Translations under genes and position numbers: made by a program
DNA from: Lewinellaceae bacterium
GTDB taxonomy: Bacteria > Bacteroidota > Bacteroidia > Chitinophagales > Saprospiraceae
Direction of reading: 5' to 3'
DNA: 64,000 nucleotides
Assembly: GCA_020636355.1 (NCBI GenBank)
Contig: JACJYB010000007.1
Coordinates: forward strand, 239,815-303,814
Shown here: positions 52,533-61,504 of the stretch, in pieces
Position numbering within the stretch: the stretch's first letter is position 1
Layout of the letters: the number at the start of each line of letters is the position of its first letter
Notes under the pieces: generated by a model
What the model was told of the DNA's origin: nothing
Seen by the model: only the letters and a program-made list of their open reading frames with translations
Databases searched by the model: none

Positions 52533-52772
52533 ATGAAAACATACATCTTACAATACCTGAGCTATATCCTGGGACGTCCTGCCCAGCAAATCAATTATTT
52601 TGAATCCCTGGAAAATGACCTTCAGTTGGACTCCATAGACCGGCTGGATTTGATTTATAAGCTGGAAAATATGTTTGGAGTAGAGTTGAGCTCGGAGGCA
52701 ATTGAAAATGTACAGACAGTCGATGATCTCTGCTATGCCTTTGAACAATCAAGGATGGTAGCCGCTCACTAA
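52533..52772 (+). CDS. Orphan acyl carrier protein
   Basis: 79 residues, the size of a free ACP. The phosphopantetheine site is the Ser in LDSIDRLDLIYKLENMFGV (DSID instead of the usual DSLD), in the normal four-helix frame with acidic faces. It is not next to fabF, fabD or other synthase genes, and neighbours are a protease and mtaB, so it is probably not the housekeeping AcpP; it may serve a specialised lipid or envelope process. Upstream, 52490-52511 holds a short CTGATC...GATCAG inverted repeat. Confidence 0.85.
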   Translation: MKTYILQYLSYILGRPAQQINYFESLENDLQLDSIDRLDLIYKLENMFGVELSSEAIENVQTVDDLCYAFEQSRMVAAH

Positions 52773-52777
52773 CCGGA

Positions 52778-54124
52778 TCAGCTGATCCCGGCGGCAGCCT
52801 TTATCCGGCCTTCAAAATTTCCCGCACCATTTATCCCGGTCAACTGCACCGGTCCGAGGGTATTGATCAATGCCTCGTCCAAAGGCAACTCCACTTTCAG
52901 GTAGTTATCGGTAAATCCACTCATCTGGCCTGGGAGTGTACTTTTTTCAAACAGGACATCGCGAGTATTGCCCACAAAGTTTTCGTAGAAAGCCCGGCGT
53001 TTCTTTTCTGAAAGTATGGTCAACATCTTATTGCGTTGTCTCCTCAGGTCCATAGTTACTTTACCCGCCATCTCATTCGCAGGCGTGTTAGGCCGTTCGG
53101 AATAGGTAAAAACATGCAGATAACTTACCTCCAGATCCTGGATGAAACGGTACGTCTCTTCAAAGTCCTGGTCGGTTTCTCCGGGAAATCCTACAATTAC
53201 GTCCACCCCAATGCAGGCATGGGGCATCTTTGATTTTATGGTTTGCACGCGGTCAGCATAGAGATCACGTCGGTAGCGCCGCTGCATTTGAGCGAGTTGT
53301 TTGTCATTTCCGGACTGAAGCGGTAAGTGCAAATGGGGTACGATGGTGCGTGACTGGCTGATAAATTCAATCACCTCATCGTCGCACAGATTGGGCTCAA
53401 TGCTGGAGATGCGAATGCGATCAATCCCGGCAACCCCATCCAGTGCATGAAGCAAAGTCAGAAAATTGGTCTGGCGGCGGAACCGCCCGGTTTTGGCATC
53501 CTGGTATTTGCCAAAGTCACCGATATTGACACCGGTCAGGACGATTTCTTTCGCCCCCATGGCGGCTATGGCGTGGGCATTGGCTACGATTTGATCGATG
53601 GACTCACTGCGACTTTTACCTCGCGCCAACGGGATGGTACAAAAAGCACAATTGTAATCGCATCCGTCCTGGACCTTCAGGAAAGAACGGGTTCGATCAC
53701 CAAAAGAGAACGACTGATCAAAGTGCGTAATGGACTGAATATCCTGTACTGCCACGAGGCCTTTGCCGGAGGTGTCCCGCAACTGATCGATGTAATTCAG
53801 AATCTTGAATTTTTCACCGGCCCCCAGAACAAGATCCACCCCGGGAATATTAGCGATCTCTTCCGGTTTTAGTTGCGCATAACAACCCATCAGGATGATC
53901 CGGGCATGCGGTGATTGCTGCAGCGCATGCCGGACAGCTTTTCGGCATTTCCGATCGGCAAAATCCGTCACCGAGCAGGTATTGATTACGTAGAAGTCTG
54001 CAGCTTCCTCCCAGGAATGGATGGCATAGCCGGCATCCTCAAACAACCGCGCTATCGAGGAGGTCTCGGCAAAATTCAACTTGCAACCCAGGGTGTGAAA
54101 TGCTACGGATCGGGGTGTCGCCAT
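52778..54124 (-). CDS. mtaB: tRNA t6A37 methylthiotransferase MtaB
   Basis: 448 residues from ATG 54124. It turns t6A37 into ms2t6A37 in ANN-decoding tRNAs. N-terminal UPF0004 cluster cysteines: TLGCKLNFAET, NTCSVTDFADRKCRK and MGCYAQLKPE; radical-SAM CxxxCxxC in VQDGCDYNCAFCTIPLARG. Later SSIEPN and LPLQSGNDKQLAQMQR are typical. A short C-terminal TRAM-like domain (FTDNYLKVELP) follows. It converges with the ACP gene, 5 bases apart. Confidence 0.95.
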   Translation of the reverse strand: MATPRSVAFHTLGCKLNFAETSSIARLFEDAGYAIHSWEEAADFYVINTCSVTDFADRKCRKAVRHALQQSPHARIILMGCYAQLKPEEIANIPGVDLVLGAGEKFKILNYIDQLRDTSGKGLVAVQDIQSITHFDQSFSFGDRTRSFLKVQDGCDYNCAFCTIPLARGKSRSESIDQIVANAHAIAAMGAKEIVLTGVNIGDFGKYQDAKTGRFRRQTNFLTLLHALDGVAGIDRIRISSIEPNLCDDEVIEFISQSRTIVPHLHLPLQSGNDKQLAQMQRRYRRDLYADRVQTIKSKMPHACIGVDVIVGFPGETDQDFEETYRFIQDLEVSYLHVFTYSERPNTPANEMAGKVTMDLRRQRNKMLTILSEKKRRAFYENFVGNTRDVLFEKSTLPGQMSGFTDNYLKVELPLDEALINTLGPVQLTGINGAGNFEGRIKAAAGIS

Positions 54125-54256
54125 GCTAAATGCTTGATTACGAAGCCGCAAAGTTAATGCATATTCGCATTACTGCCACCGCCAGGCCCAATTCAGTCTC
54201 CCTTGTTTCGGACAATAGCGTATCTTTCAGATACCTCTTAACTGAAAAATAGCAAG

Positions 54257-55591
54257 ATGAATCGGTTACTACTGCTCGTGGCAGGTCTAATGGTCAGCTA
54301 TAACGTCTTTAGCCAGTTCTCTACCCAGCGGGAACGCGACAGTTTAAACCGCCTTTCCGCTGAAGACCACCGGGAGATGATGCTCCTGCTGCACATTGAT
54401 TCCTTACGCCAGGGAGCTAACGGAAACGACATGAATGCTCCCAATGCCGTAAATTACGAGGAAGCCAAAGCCAATCCCTTTCCTGAATTGCCCAATCCCT
54501 TGGTTTTTAAAAATGGGAAAACGGTTTCCACTCCTGCTGACTGGATGAAGCGTAAACTGGAGATCAGAGAAGACTTTGAACGGGAAATATATGGTCGGAT
54601 ACCCAATAAATTTCCGGCAGTCGACTGGATCATCGTGAAACAGCGGGATACCATGATCGGTGAGCATGCTGCCCTCATGCAAAAACTAATCGGTCATGTC
54701 GACAATAGCAGTTTTCCGGAAATCTCAGTAGATATGGACCTGACGCTGGTCCTGCCGGCAAACGCATCCGATCGAATGCCCGTGGTTATTGAGTTTTACT
54801 GGGGTCTTTGGCGACGACCCGGTGATACCTCGGTTCCGCAACCCTCTGCCTGGCAGATCGATTGCATCCGCAGAGGATGGGCCTATGCATTATTGCGCCC
54901 GAACAGTATTCAGGCGGACAACGGCGCCGGATTAACCCAGGGCATCATCGGACTGGTCAATAAAGGGCAACGGAGGAAGCCGGACGACTGGGGCGCGCTG
55001 CGGGCGTGGGCCTGGGGTGCCAGCCAGACGCTAGATTATTTTACCGGAAGATCGGATCTGGATGAAACCAGAGTGAGTATCGGAGGTCATTCCAGATATG
55101 GAAAAGCAGCACTGGTGACGATGGCTTTTGACGAGCGATTCTCCGCAGCCTATATTTCTTCATCGGGTGAGGGTGGGGCGAAATTGAACCGTCGCAACTA
55201 CGGGGAGATTGTGGAGAACCTTACCGGGAGTGGGGAATACCACTGGATGGCTGGAAATTTTATCAAATACGGTGGCCCTTTAGGTTGGGATGATTTGCCG
55301 GTGGATGCTCATGAACTGATCGCGCTCTGCGCCCCCAGACCAGTTTTTGTAGGCTGTGGCAGCAATGGGGATCAGTGGACCGATCAGCGGGGTATGTTTA
55401 TGGCCACTGCTGCGGCCGGTCCGGTTTATCGATTGTTGGGTAAAAAGGATCTCGGAACCGATGAGATGCCGGAAATCAATCACGGATTGCTGGAAGGTGA
55501 CCTGGTCTGGCGTCAGCACGATGAAGGGCACACACCGGCGCCAAACTATCCGTATTTCCTGGACTTTTGCGCGCGTTATTGGCAGCATTAA
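54257..55591 (+). CDS. CE15-like glucuronoyl esterase / alpha-beta hydrolase
   Basis: 444 residues. Signal peptide RLLLLVAGLMVSYNVFSQ. The alpha/beta hydrolase has its nucleophile in SIGGHSRYGKAALVTMAF, close to the GCSRxGKGA motif of carbohydrate esterase family 15, and the late HDEGHTPAP gives a His candidate. These enzymes split ester links between lignin and glucuronoxylan or act on related esters. GHSRYGK in place of GCSR means the exact substrate may differ. TATCTTTC at 54221-54228 just upstream resembles a weak -7 element and lies in a small hairpin (GTATC...GATAC). Confidence 0.8.
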   Translation: MNRLLLLVAGLMVSYNVFSQFSTQRERDSLNRLSAEDHREMMLLLHIDSLRQGANGNDMNAPNAVNYEEAKANPFPELPNPLVFKNGKTVSTPADWMKRKLEIREDFEREIYGRIPNKFPAVDWIIVKQRDTMIGEHAALMQKLIGHVDNSSFPEISVDMDLTLVLPANASDRMPVVIEFYWGLWRRPGDTSVPQPSAWQIDCIRRGWAYALLRPNSIQADNGAGLTQGIIGLVNKGQRRKPDDWGALRAWAWGASQTLDYFTGRSDLDETRVSIGGHSRYGKAALVTMAFDERFSAAYISSSGEGGAKLNRRNYGEIVENLTGSGEYHWMAGNFIKYGGPLGWDDLPVDAHELIALCAPRPVFVGCGSNGDQWTDQRGMFMATAAAGPVYRLLGKKDLGTDEMPEINHGLLEGDLVWRQHDEGHTPAPNYPYFLDFCARYWQH

Positions 55592-55635
55592 ATGAGGGCA
55601 TTCATCAATTAACGAGCGTATTGGGCTGTCTATAT

Positions 55636-55932
55636 TTACGACCGCTTAAAGTTCAGACCCTGATCAGCCAGCTCCTTGCGCAGCGCAGGAATTGCACGTG
55701 GTCCGATGCCATGTAGTTTAAGGATTTCTTTTTCCGTCAACGATGCCAGTTGTTCCAGGGTCAGGATATTTTCCCGCTCCAGGGCGCGGCGCGCAGGTGC
55801 ACTTACCCGGGTTAAAAAATCAGTTGGAGGCATCCGTCCTTTTTCACAGATAGGGCAGACAGGACACGAACTGCTTTTATAGTAGCGGTGCCCCTGAGGA
55901 CAGATCCGTAAAGTTCCCTGACGCTTTGCCAT
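55636..55932 (-). CDS. Zinc-ribbon plus RNA polymerase alpha-CTD-like helix-hairpin-helix protein
   Basis: 98 residues. N-terminal cysteine cluster GHRYYKSSSCPVCPICEKG, a likely zinc-binding knuckle, then an alpha-CTD-like fold: LTRVSAPARRALERENILTLEQLASLTEKEILKLHGIGPRAIPALRKEL, with the HhH GIGPRA motif that in RpoA binds DNA. The rest of RpoA is absent, so it is an independent small protein of the alpha-CTD type, perhaps binding nucleic acid. Its ATG overlaps the stop of the upstream gene (ATGA at 55930-55934). Confidence 0.78.
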   Translation of the reverse strand: MAKRQGTLRICPQGHRYYKSSSCPVCPICEKGRMPPTDFLTRVSAPARRALERENILTLEQLASLTEKEILKLHGIGPRAIPALRKELADQGLNFKRS

Positions 55933-56348
55933 CAGGATTTTTTCGAGCGCATGGCTTTAACTTTCTGCACCTGCTGGTCTTTTTGCAAGTTGTGGTATTC
56001 GTCCGACTCGGAGGCGACCAGGGCAATTTTGCCTGAATGGTCACTATGAACGCCCCATCCGTAGCGTTTGGTCAGCGGGGATGCCCGCATGCATGCCTGA
56101 CCTTTGGAAAAAAAATCGGCTCTTGCCTCTTGCCATTCGACCGGATCGATTTCTTTGCGTAAGGCATGGCATTTAAAGATCAGGTCATCCGAGGTGTATT
56201 GGTAGGGATGATCGATCAGTAATTCGTACTGAATGTATGCAATGGTCTTTTGATCCCCTTTAATTGAAGGGATTTCCGCCTGCTTAACGGGACTGTCTTC
56301 TGCAATTTCAATTAAGGTGTCAAAATAATTGGTGGTGTGCTCCTTCAT
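55932..56348 (-). CDS. DUF6157-family protein
   Basis: 138 residues from ATG 56348, where the family pattern EHTTNYFDTLIEIAED begins; an in-frame ATG 51 bases upstream only extends it. Conserved features are the YFDT opening, YIQYELLIDHPYQYTSDDLIF and SKGQACMRASPLTKRYGWGVH. Cytoplasmic, function unknown. It shares an ATGA overlap with the next gene and forms a four-gene minus-strand run with two more small genes. Confidence 0.78.
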   Translation of the reverse strand: MKEHTTNYFDTLIEIAEDSPVKQAEIPSIKGDQKTIAYIQYELLIDHPYQYTSDDLIFKCHALRKEIDPVEWQEARADFFSKGQACMRASPLTKRYGWGVHSDHSGKIALVASESDEYHNLQKDQQVQKVKAMRSKKS

Positions 56349-56446
56349 AAGAATTGGTCTGATGGGCAGCAATTTATTGGTTTCATCCAAAACGTGCAAC
56401 AGCAGCTCCTGTGCACCGGAGAGCTGATCAAATAAATGGTATTGAT

Positions 56447-56893
56447 TTAATAGGCTGCGATGACAATTTTTCGCTGAGACATCATGACTTGCCAGGCATT
56501 GGGTTTTTGCATCAACATTCCGAAATTTTCCGGTAGTACCTGCCAGCGCAAACCATACTTGTCATTACACCAACCGCATTGGGATTCATTTCCCTCCGCA
56601 GTGAAATAATTCCAGTATTTATCAATTTCTTCCTGATCCTTACAATTGATCATAAAGGAAATAGCATCATTTAATGGATGGTGCTCGCTGGCGGTACTCA
56701 TAAGCATGTATTTTCCTCCAAATAGTTCCATCTCGCACATTTCTGCATATCCACTTGGCGTATCACCTAGTGGTATAATTGGGCCAGAATTAAAATCAGC
56801 GTCAAAAATTTGTTGATAATAATCCAGGATGGGTTTTATTTGGCCATTTTCTGCACTAAACCAAAGGCTTGGAATTATTTTGTTTTGTTCCAT
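56447..56893 (-). CDS. VOC-family (PhnB-like) protein
   Basis: 148 residues with the VOC fold of the PhnB / 3-demethylubiquinone type: IPSLWFSAENGQIKPILDYYQQIFDADF, then the second half starting FMINCKDQEEIDKYWNYFT and GWCNDKYGLRWQVLPENFG. The usual metal histidines of glyoxalases are not evident. Activity unknown. Confidence 0.82.
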   Translation of the reverse strand: MEQNKIIPSLWFSAENGQIKPILDYYQQIFDADFNSGPIIPLGDTPSGYAEMCEMELFGGKYMLMSTASEHHPLNDAISFMINCKDQEEIDKYWNYFTAEGNESQCGWCNDKYGLRWQVLPENFGMLMQKPNAWQVMMSQRKIVIAAY

Positions 56894-56922
56894 AATTTAT
56901 TGCGTCATAATAAGGTTAAGGA

Positions 56923-57306
56923 CTATTTTTTTACTTTCTTTTTTGCCTCAAATTTTGCCTTTGCTTCCTTGACCCGATAGGCTACCATGCGTTCGATAAG
57001 ACCGAAAGGTAAGGGTTCGGAAAGGGGAAACTGAACGGAGCCTTTGGCCCATTTATAGTTACATATTTCTTCCTGAAATGCCTGAATTCCGGATGGAGTG
57101 GGATAAAAGCCGATGTGATGGTCATAGGCAGCAAAATGGACCAGGTTTTCCGTCGACTTAAAAGTCGGCATTCCGTAACTTATGGTTTCCTTGGCTTCCG
57201 GTGCTTGTTTTTTTATGGTATTTCGGATAGCCTGCAATAGTTCCTGCATAGCCGGGGCAAAGGTGCCAATGTATTCATCGATGGTGTTGTAATTTGTTTT
57301 TTCCAT
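56923..57306 (-). CDS. DUF1801 / YdhG-like protein
   Basis: 127 residues. YNTIDEYIGTFAPAMQELLQAIRNTIKKQAPEAKETISYGMPTFK followed by HIGFYPTP is the standard DUF1801 opening; the Lys-rich end is KAKFEAKKKVKK. Bacillus YdhG is an iron-related frataxin-like protein of this fold, but the role here is not known. First gene of the minus-strand run, divergent from the aminoacylase-like gene. Confidence 0.85.
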   Translation of the reverse strand: MEKTNYNTIDEYIGTFAPAMQELLQAIRNTIKKQAPEAKETISYGMPTFKSTENLVHFAAYDHHIGFYPTPSGIQAFQEEICNYKWAKGSVQFPLSEPLPFGLIERMVAYRVKEAKAKFEAKKKVKK

Positions 57307-57471
57307 CCTTCAAAATTGCGCTAATTTTTAAATTCAATGAAGGGGGGGTTGCGACATTCTCATGGGCAATTTTTACCAAGGTGTATTTATATCAAGAGTA
57401 AGAAAGAATCTTCGGGCGTATTTCTCCGCATCCATTCGATCTCAAGTTGTAATTTAACCCAAATTGTAGGA

Positions 57472-59043
57472 ATGAGTCTTCGTAACTTTTTGGTAGGCAT
57501 GATGGCCTTTGGGATAATGGCTTGTGGAGAACCCGCACATTTTGATGTATTGATCCTCCATGGCACGGTGTACGACGGATCCGGGAGTGAACCGATCCAG
57601 CAGGATATGGGCATCCGGGACTCCATGATCGTTGCTATAGGAGATTTGCACAAGGCAACAGCAGATCGGACCATTGATGCGCAGGGTCTGGCTATAACGC
57701 CAGGCTTTATTGACATGCATGCGCATCTCGACCCGATCATGGAGCTGAATGACTGTGAAAGTATGGTCCGTCAGGGCGTTACCACGGCATTAGGTGGACC
57801 GGATGGGAGTTCACCCTGGCCGTTAAAAGCTTATATGGATAGTCTGCAGAAGAAGGGAGTGGGTATGAATGTCGCCTACCTGATTGGTCATAATACCGTG
57901 CGTCGCAATGTGATGGGGCTGGAAAATCGGGCTCCGACACCGGCAGAACTGGATTCGATGAAAGCCGAGATCGAACAGGGTATGCTCGATGGCGCTTATG
58001 GCATATCCACCGGACTGAAATATCTTCCTGGTACCTTTTCAAAAGTCGACGAAGTCATAGAGTTGTCTAAAGTAACCTCCAAATATGGAGGCATCTATAC
58101 CTCCCATTTGCGGGAAGAAGGCTTGGGCCTGCTCCCGGCCGTGCGGGAAGCCATTCAAATTTCTGCTGAAGCCGACATTCCGGTTATCCTGACGCACCAT
58201 AAAGTGATTGGAAAGCCCATGTGGGGTAAGAGTATAGAGACACTGGCTCTGGTAGACTCCGCCCGGGCGTTGGGGCTGGATATTAAAATGGATCAGTATC
58301 CATACACGGCCAGTTATACCGGCATTTCGGTATTGATCCCAAGCTGGGCTATGGCTGGCGGACAGAAGGTATTCAAGGAACGGGTCGCTGACCCCGTTAC
58401 CAAAGACAGTATAAAAAAAGAGATCGTATTTAATATCCTGAATGACCGGGGTGGCGGAGACCTGGACCGGATCCAGTTCGCTAAAGTGGACTGGCAGACC
58501 GACCTGGAAGGTAAAACCCTCAAATACTGGTGCATTCAGAAAGGCATGGATACGACGATCGAGAATGGCGCAGAGCTGGTCATCCAGGCTCAGCTCAATG
58601 GAGGCGCTTCCTGCGTTTACCATGTCATGGTAGAAGAGGATGTCAAGCGCATCATGCAACATCCACAGACGATGATCGGTTCGGATGGTCGACTGGTCAA
58701 GCCCGGCATGGGACATCCGCATCCCCGCTGGTACGGTACATTTCCGAGAGTCCTTGGACATTATGTACGCGAAGAAAAGACCCTGACGCTAACCCAGGCC
58801 ATCCATAAGATGACGCAGCAGTCTGCCGAAACCATCGGGCTGTCTGACCGGGGTACGCTTCGTGAAGGCATGCGTGCCGATGTAGTGATCTTTGATCCTG
58901 AAACCATCATCGATAAGGCCACTTTTGAAGCGCCTCATCAATATCCGGTAGGTATTTCCTTTGTGATCGTCAATGGAGTGCTGGCTGTAGATGATGGCCA
59001 GTACATGGATACCCGCTCCGGATTAGTGCTCCGGAAAAGGTAA
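57472..59043 (+). CDS. N-acyl-D-amino-acid deacylase-like amidohydrolase lipoprotein
   Basis: 523 residues from the ATG at 57472, preceded by GTAGGA as ribosome-binding site; the longer ATG at 57337 adds unlikely sequence. Lipoprotein signal (VGMMAFGIMACGEP). Amidohydrolase motifs: GFIDMHAHLDP (HxH), GISTGLKYLPGTFS, YTSHLREEG and VILTHHKVIGKP (metal His), MIGSDGRL (metal Asp). The C-terminal return to the beta domain (LREGMRADVVIFD) fits D-aminoacylases. Substrates are N-acyl-D-amino acids or related imides. It leads a run with an M20 peptidase and a beta-lactamase-fold hydrolase. Confidence 0.88.
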   Translation: MSLRNFLVGMMAFGIMACGEPAHFDVLILHGTVYDGSGSEPIQQDMGIRDSMIVAIGDLHKATADRTIDAQGLAITPGFIDMHAHLDPIMELNDCESMVRQGVTTALGGPDGSSPWPLKAYMDSLQKKGVGMNVAYLIGHNTVRRNVMGLENRAPTPAELDSMKAEIEQGMLDGAYGISTGLKYLPGTFSKVDEVIELSKVTSKYGGIYTSHLREEGLGLLPAVREAIQISAEADIPVILTHHKVIGKPMWGKSIETLALVDSARALGLDIKMDQYPYTASYTGISVLIPSWAMAGGQKVFKERVADPVTKDSIKKEIVFNILNDRGGGDLDRIQFAKVDWQTDLEGKTLKYWCIQKGMDTTIENGAELVIQAQLNGGASCVYHVMVEEDVKRIMQHPQTMIGSDGRLVKPGMGHPHPRWYGTFPRVLGHYVREEKTLTLTQAIHKMTQQSAETIGLSDRGTLREGMRADVVIFDPETIIDKATFEAPHQYPVGISFVIVNGVLAVDDGQYMDTRSGLVLRKR

Positions 59044-59102
59044 GTTGATGTTAATGACCTACCTTGGAAACTTGCAGTTCATTTTTTATATCAAATAGCA
59101 GA

Positions 59103-60401
59103 ATGCATATGTTGCGAACCCTCATTCTCCTGATGGTCCTCCCCATTTTTTTGCCTTGCAGCGGGTGGTCTCAGGAACCGGTCATGGCACCGGAATACAT
59201 CAAGGAAATTAATACCCTGAAAGCTAACGGACAAGTAAAGCTGGCATTTGATCGCATTGAAAAGGAAGATGCAGAAACCGTAAGAGACATGATCCATCTG
59301 ACCGAAATCCTGGCACCACCTTTCGGTGAAGGACCCAAAGGGCAGGCATTTGCAGAATTGCTGCGACAGGCAGGGGCAGATAGTGTCTGGACGGATCCGG
59401 AAGGCAATGTATTCGGTTTGCGGAAAGGTACTGCCACCGAAACGGGTTACGTAGGGCTGGATGCCCATCTGGATGTGGTATTCCCGGAAGGTACGGATGT
59501 GAAGGTTCGCTATGTAGGGGATACCCTTAAGGCGCCCGGTATCGGTGATGACACCCGGGGACTGGCGATGGTCATCCGGATACTGAACGTCATGAAAGAG
59601 ACAGGAATACGTACCCGGAAAGACTTACTTTTTGTGGGCTCTGTCGGGGAAGAAGGACTCGGCGATCTTCGGGGGATGAAATACATTTTTAACCAATCCG
59701 GTTTGAATATTGATTCCTGGATCGCTATTGATGGGGGAGAAATCGGACGCATCAGCAATGCCGGACTGGGATCCAAACGCTACAAGGTGATCATCCGCGG
59801 ACCGGGCGGACATTCCTGGGGAGCCTTCGGTCTGGCCAATCCGCACCATGCACTGGGTAAAGTCATCGATCAGTTTTCCACAGCAGCGTGGGATTTCACA
59901 TCGGGCGACATTTCCAAAACAAGTTTTAACGTAGGACGGATCGGAGGTGGTACATCGGTGAATTCCATTCCTTTTGAATCCTGGATGGAGGTGGATATGC
60001 GGGCGTTAGATCCTGAGAACTTGGCAGAAGTAGAGAAGATCCTCAAAACAACGGTTCAACAAGCCATAGACGAATACAATGCCAGTGGCGTCAAAGGCAA
60101 AGTTGAATACGAACTGGAGCCAATCGGGGATCGACCCTCCGGTGAGCTTCCTTCATCCCTCCCCTTGATCCAGCGTACCATGGCGGCTACGGCCTCTTTT
60201 GGCGAAACGCCAGTACTTGGCAGGGGATCTACCAACATCAATATACCGGTTTCGCTGGGAATACCTTCGGTCTGTATCGGCCGGGGCGGTAAAGGAGGAG
60301 GCGCCCATTCGCTCCATGAATGGTATCTGAACGAAGACGGGGCAAAGGCCATTCAATTGGCGCTTTTGATCGCGTTGGCTCAGGCCGGGTTTGAAAATTA
60401 A
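59103..60401 (+). CDS. Exported M20-family metallopeptidase
   Basis: 432 residues from ATG 59103, which opens a signal peptide (LRTLILLMVLPIFLPCSGWSQ). M20 zinc ligands: GLDAHLDVVFPEG (His, Asp), GDDTRGLAM (bridging Asp), VGSVGEEGLGD (Glu pair) and the C-terminal HSLHEWY (His). The dimerization lid contains GPGGHSWGAFGLANP. Relatives include tripeptide aminopeptidase and carboxypeptidase G2 types; the exact substrate is unknown. It lies 59 bases after the deacylase gene, and 8 bases before the next gene. Confidence 0.88.
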   Translation: MHMLRTLILLMVLPIFLPCSGWSQEPVMAPEYIKEINTLKANGQVKLAFDRIEKEDAETVRDMIHLTEILAPPFGEGPKGQAFAELLRQAGADSVWTDPEGNVFGLRKGTATETGYVGLDAHLDVVFPEGTDVKVRYVGDTLKAPGIGDDTRGLAMVIRILNVMKETGIRTRKDLLFVGSVGEEGLGDLRGMKYIFNQSGLNIDSWIAIDGGEIGRISNAGLGSKRYKVIIRGPGGHSWGAFGLANPHHALGKVIDQFSTAAWDFTSGDISKTSFNVGRIGGGTSVNSIPFESWMEVDMRALDPENLAEVEKILKTTVQQAIDEYNASGVKGKVEYELEPIGDRPSGELPSSLPLIQRTMAATASFGETPVLGRGSTNINIPVSLGIPSVCIGRGGKGGGAHSLHEWYLNEDGAKAIQLALLIALAQAGFEN

Positions 60402-60409
60402 TCACCAAA

Positions 60410-61489
60410 ATGACATTGATGATGAAGTATTTCAAGTGCATTCCATTCTGTCTGATTCTATTATTGGTTGGGGTTCTGCAGGCGCAGGATTTTCCGGACC
60501 GGGTCTGGCATGATGCATCCGATGAGGAGGCAAAACCCTGGCACAACGCTAAAGCGCAGGCATTTTACCGTTATCTGGTGGACAGTACCAAAATTACCGG
60601 TTTGATGATCGTCCATAAAGGCAAAGTCGTCTTCGAATTCGGAGATGTCTCGGAAGTCAGCTACATCGCATCCTGCCGCAAGAGCGTACTCTCCATGTTG
60701 TATGGCGAATACGTGGAAAATGGTACGATAAAGTTGAATAAAACGGTAGCAGATTTGGGACTGGATGACGTCGGTGGTCTACTTCCCATCGAAAGGACCG
60801 CGACGGTAGAGGATATCATTTCTGCCCGTTCCGGTGTCTACCACAAAGAAGGTTACCCCGGGGGTATGCAGGAATATGCACCTGAACGTGGGTCAGTCAA
60901 GCCGGGATCTTATTGGCTTTACAGCAACTGGGACTTCAATGTGGCCGGTTACATTTTTGAACAGGAGACCGGAAAAAACATTTACGACGAAGTAGAAGTG
61001 AAGCTGGCAAATCCTTTAGGTATGCAGGACTGGGATCGTTCCCTGCAACACAAACAGGGAGATACCACCATCTCCCGTTATCTGGCTTATCCGATGTGGT
61101 TTTCCACCCGTGATATGGCCCGTCTGGGTCTGCTGATGTTGAACAAAGGAAAATGGAAGGATCAACAGGTGATCAGCGCTGACTGGGTGGACGAAATGTT
61201 AAAACAACGGACGACTTACGAAGAACTTAATCACAATGTGCCGGTATTCCGTGATTCCGGAGTCAACTATGGCTACGGATATATGTGGTGGCTGTGGGAG
61301 GCTGTGAGTGACCCGCGCTATGAAGGCGCCTATTCAGCCAAGGGAGCGATGGGTCAAAACATCACCGTATATCCGGCAATCGAGACCGTACTGGCATACA
61401 AAACAAAAGCGGCCTACCGGCGATCCAATTCATCGGATGTGCGGATAAAGGTAACACTGAAAGCAGCGGAGATCCTCGACCGGCAATAA
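60410..61489 (+). CDS. Beta-lactamase-fold serine hydrolase, exported
   Basis: 359 residues. Signal peptide (FKCIPFCLILLLVGVLQAQ); ATGs at 60419 and 60422 are also possible starts. The SxxK motif is in YIASCRKSVLSMLYG, the YxN equivalent in SYWLYSNWDFNVAGYIFE and the third box near GYGYMWWLWEA. Such class C beta-lactamase-like proteins are usually esterases or D-amino-acid peptidases rather than antibiotic-resistance enzymes. Its place after a D-aminoacylase and a peptidase suggests peptide or amide turnover. Confidence 0.87.
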   Translation: MTLMMKYFKCIPFCLILLLVGVLQAQDFPDRVWHDASDEEAKPWHNAKAQAFYRYLVDSTKITGLMIVHKGKVVFEFGDVSEVSYIASCRKSVLSMLYGEYVENGTIKLNKTVADLGLDDVGGLLPIERTATVEDIISARSGVYHKEGYPGGMQEYAPERGSVKPGSYWLYSNWDFNVAGYIFEQETGKNIYDEVEVKLANPLGMQDWDRSLQHKQGDTTISRYLAYPMWFSTRDMARLGLLMLNKGKWKDQQVISADWVDEMLKQRTTYEELNHNVPVFRDSGVNYGYGYMWWLWEAVSDPRYEGAYSAKGAMGQNITVYPAIETVLAYKTKAAYRRSNSSDVRIKVTLKAAEILDRQ

Positions 61490-61504
61490 GCAGCGATATC
61501 CGGA

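Noticed and set aside
56403..56426. CAGCTC...GAGCTG inverted repeat between two small genes
   Set aside because: No T-tract on either side, so not a terminator; too short to interpret otherwise.
58039..58761. 240-codon minus-strand open frame
   Set aside because: Antisense to the amidohydrolase gene; no domain seen.
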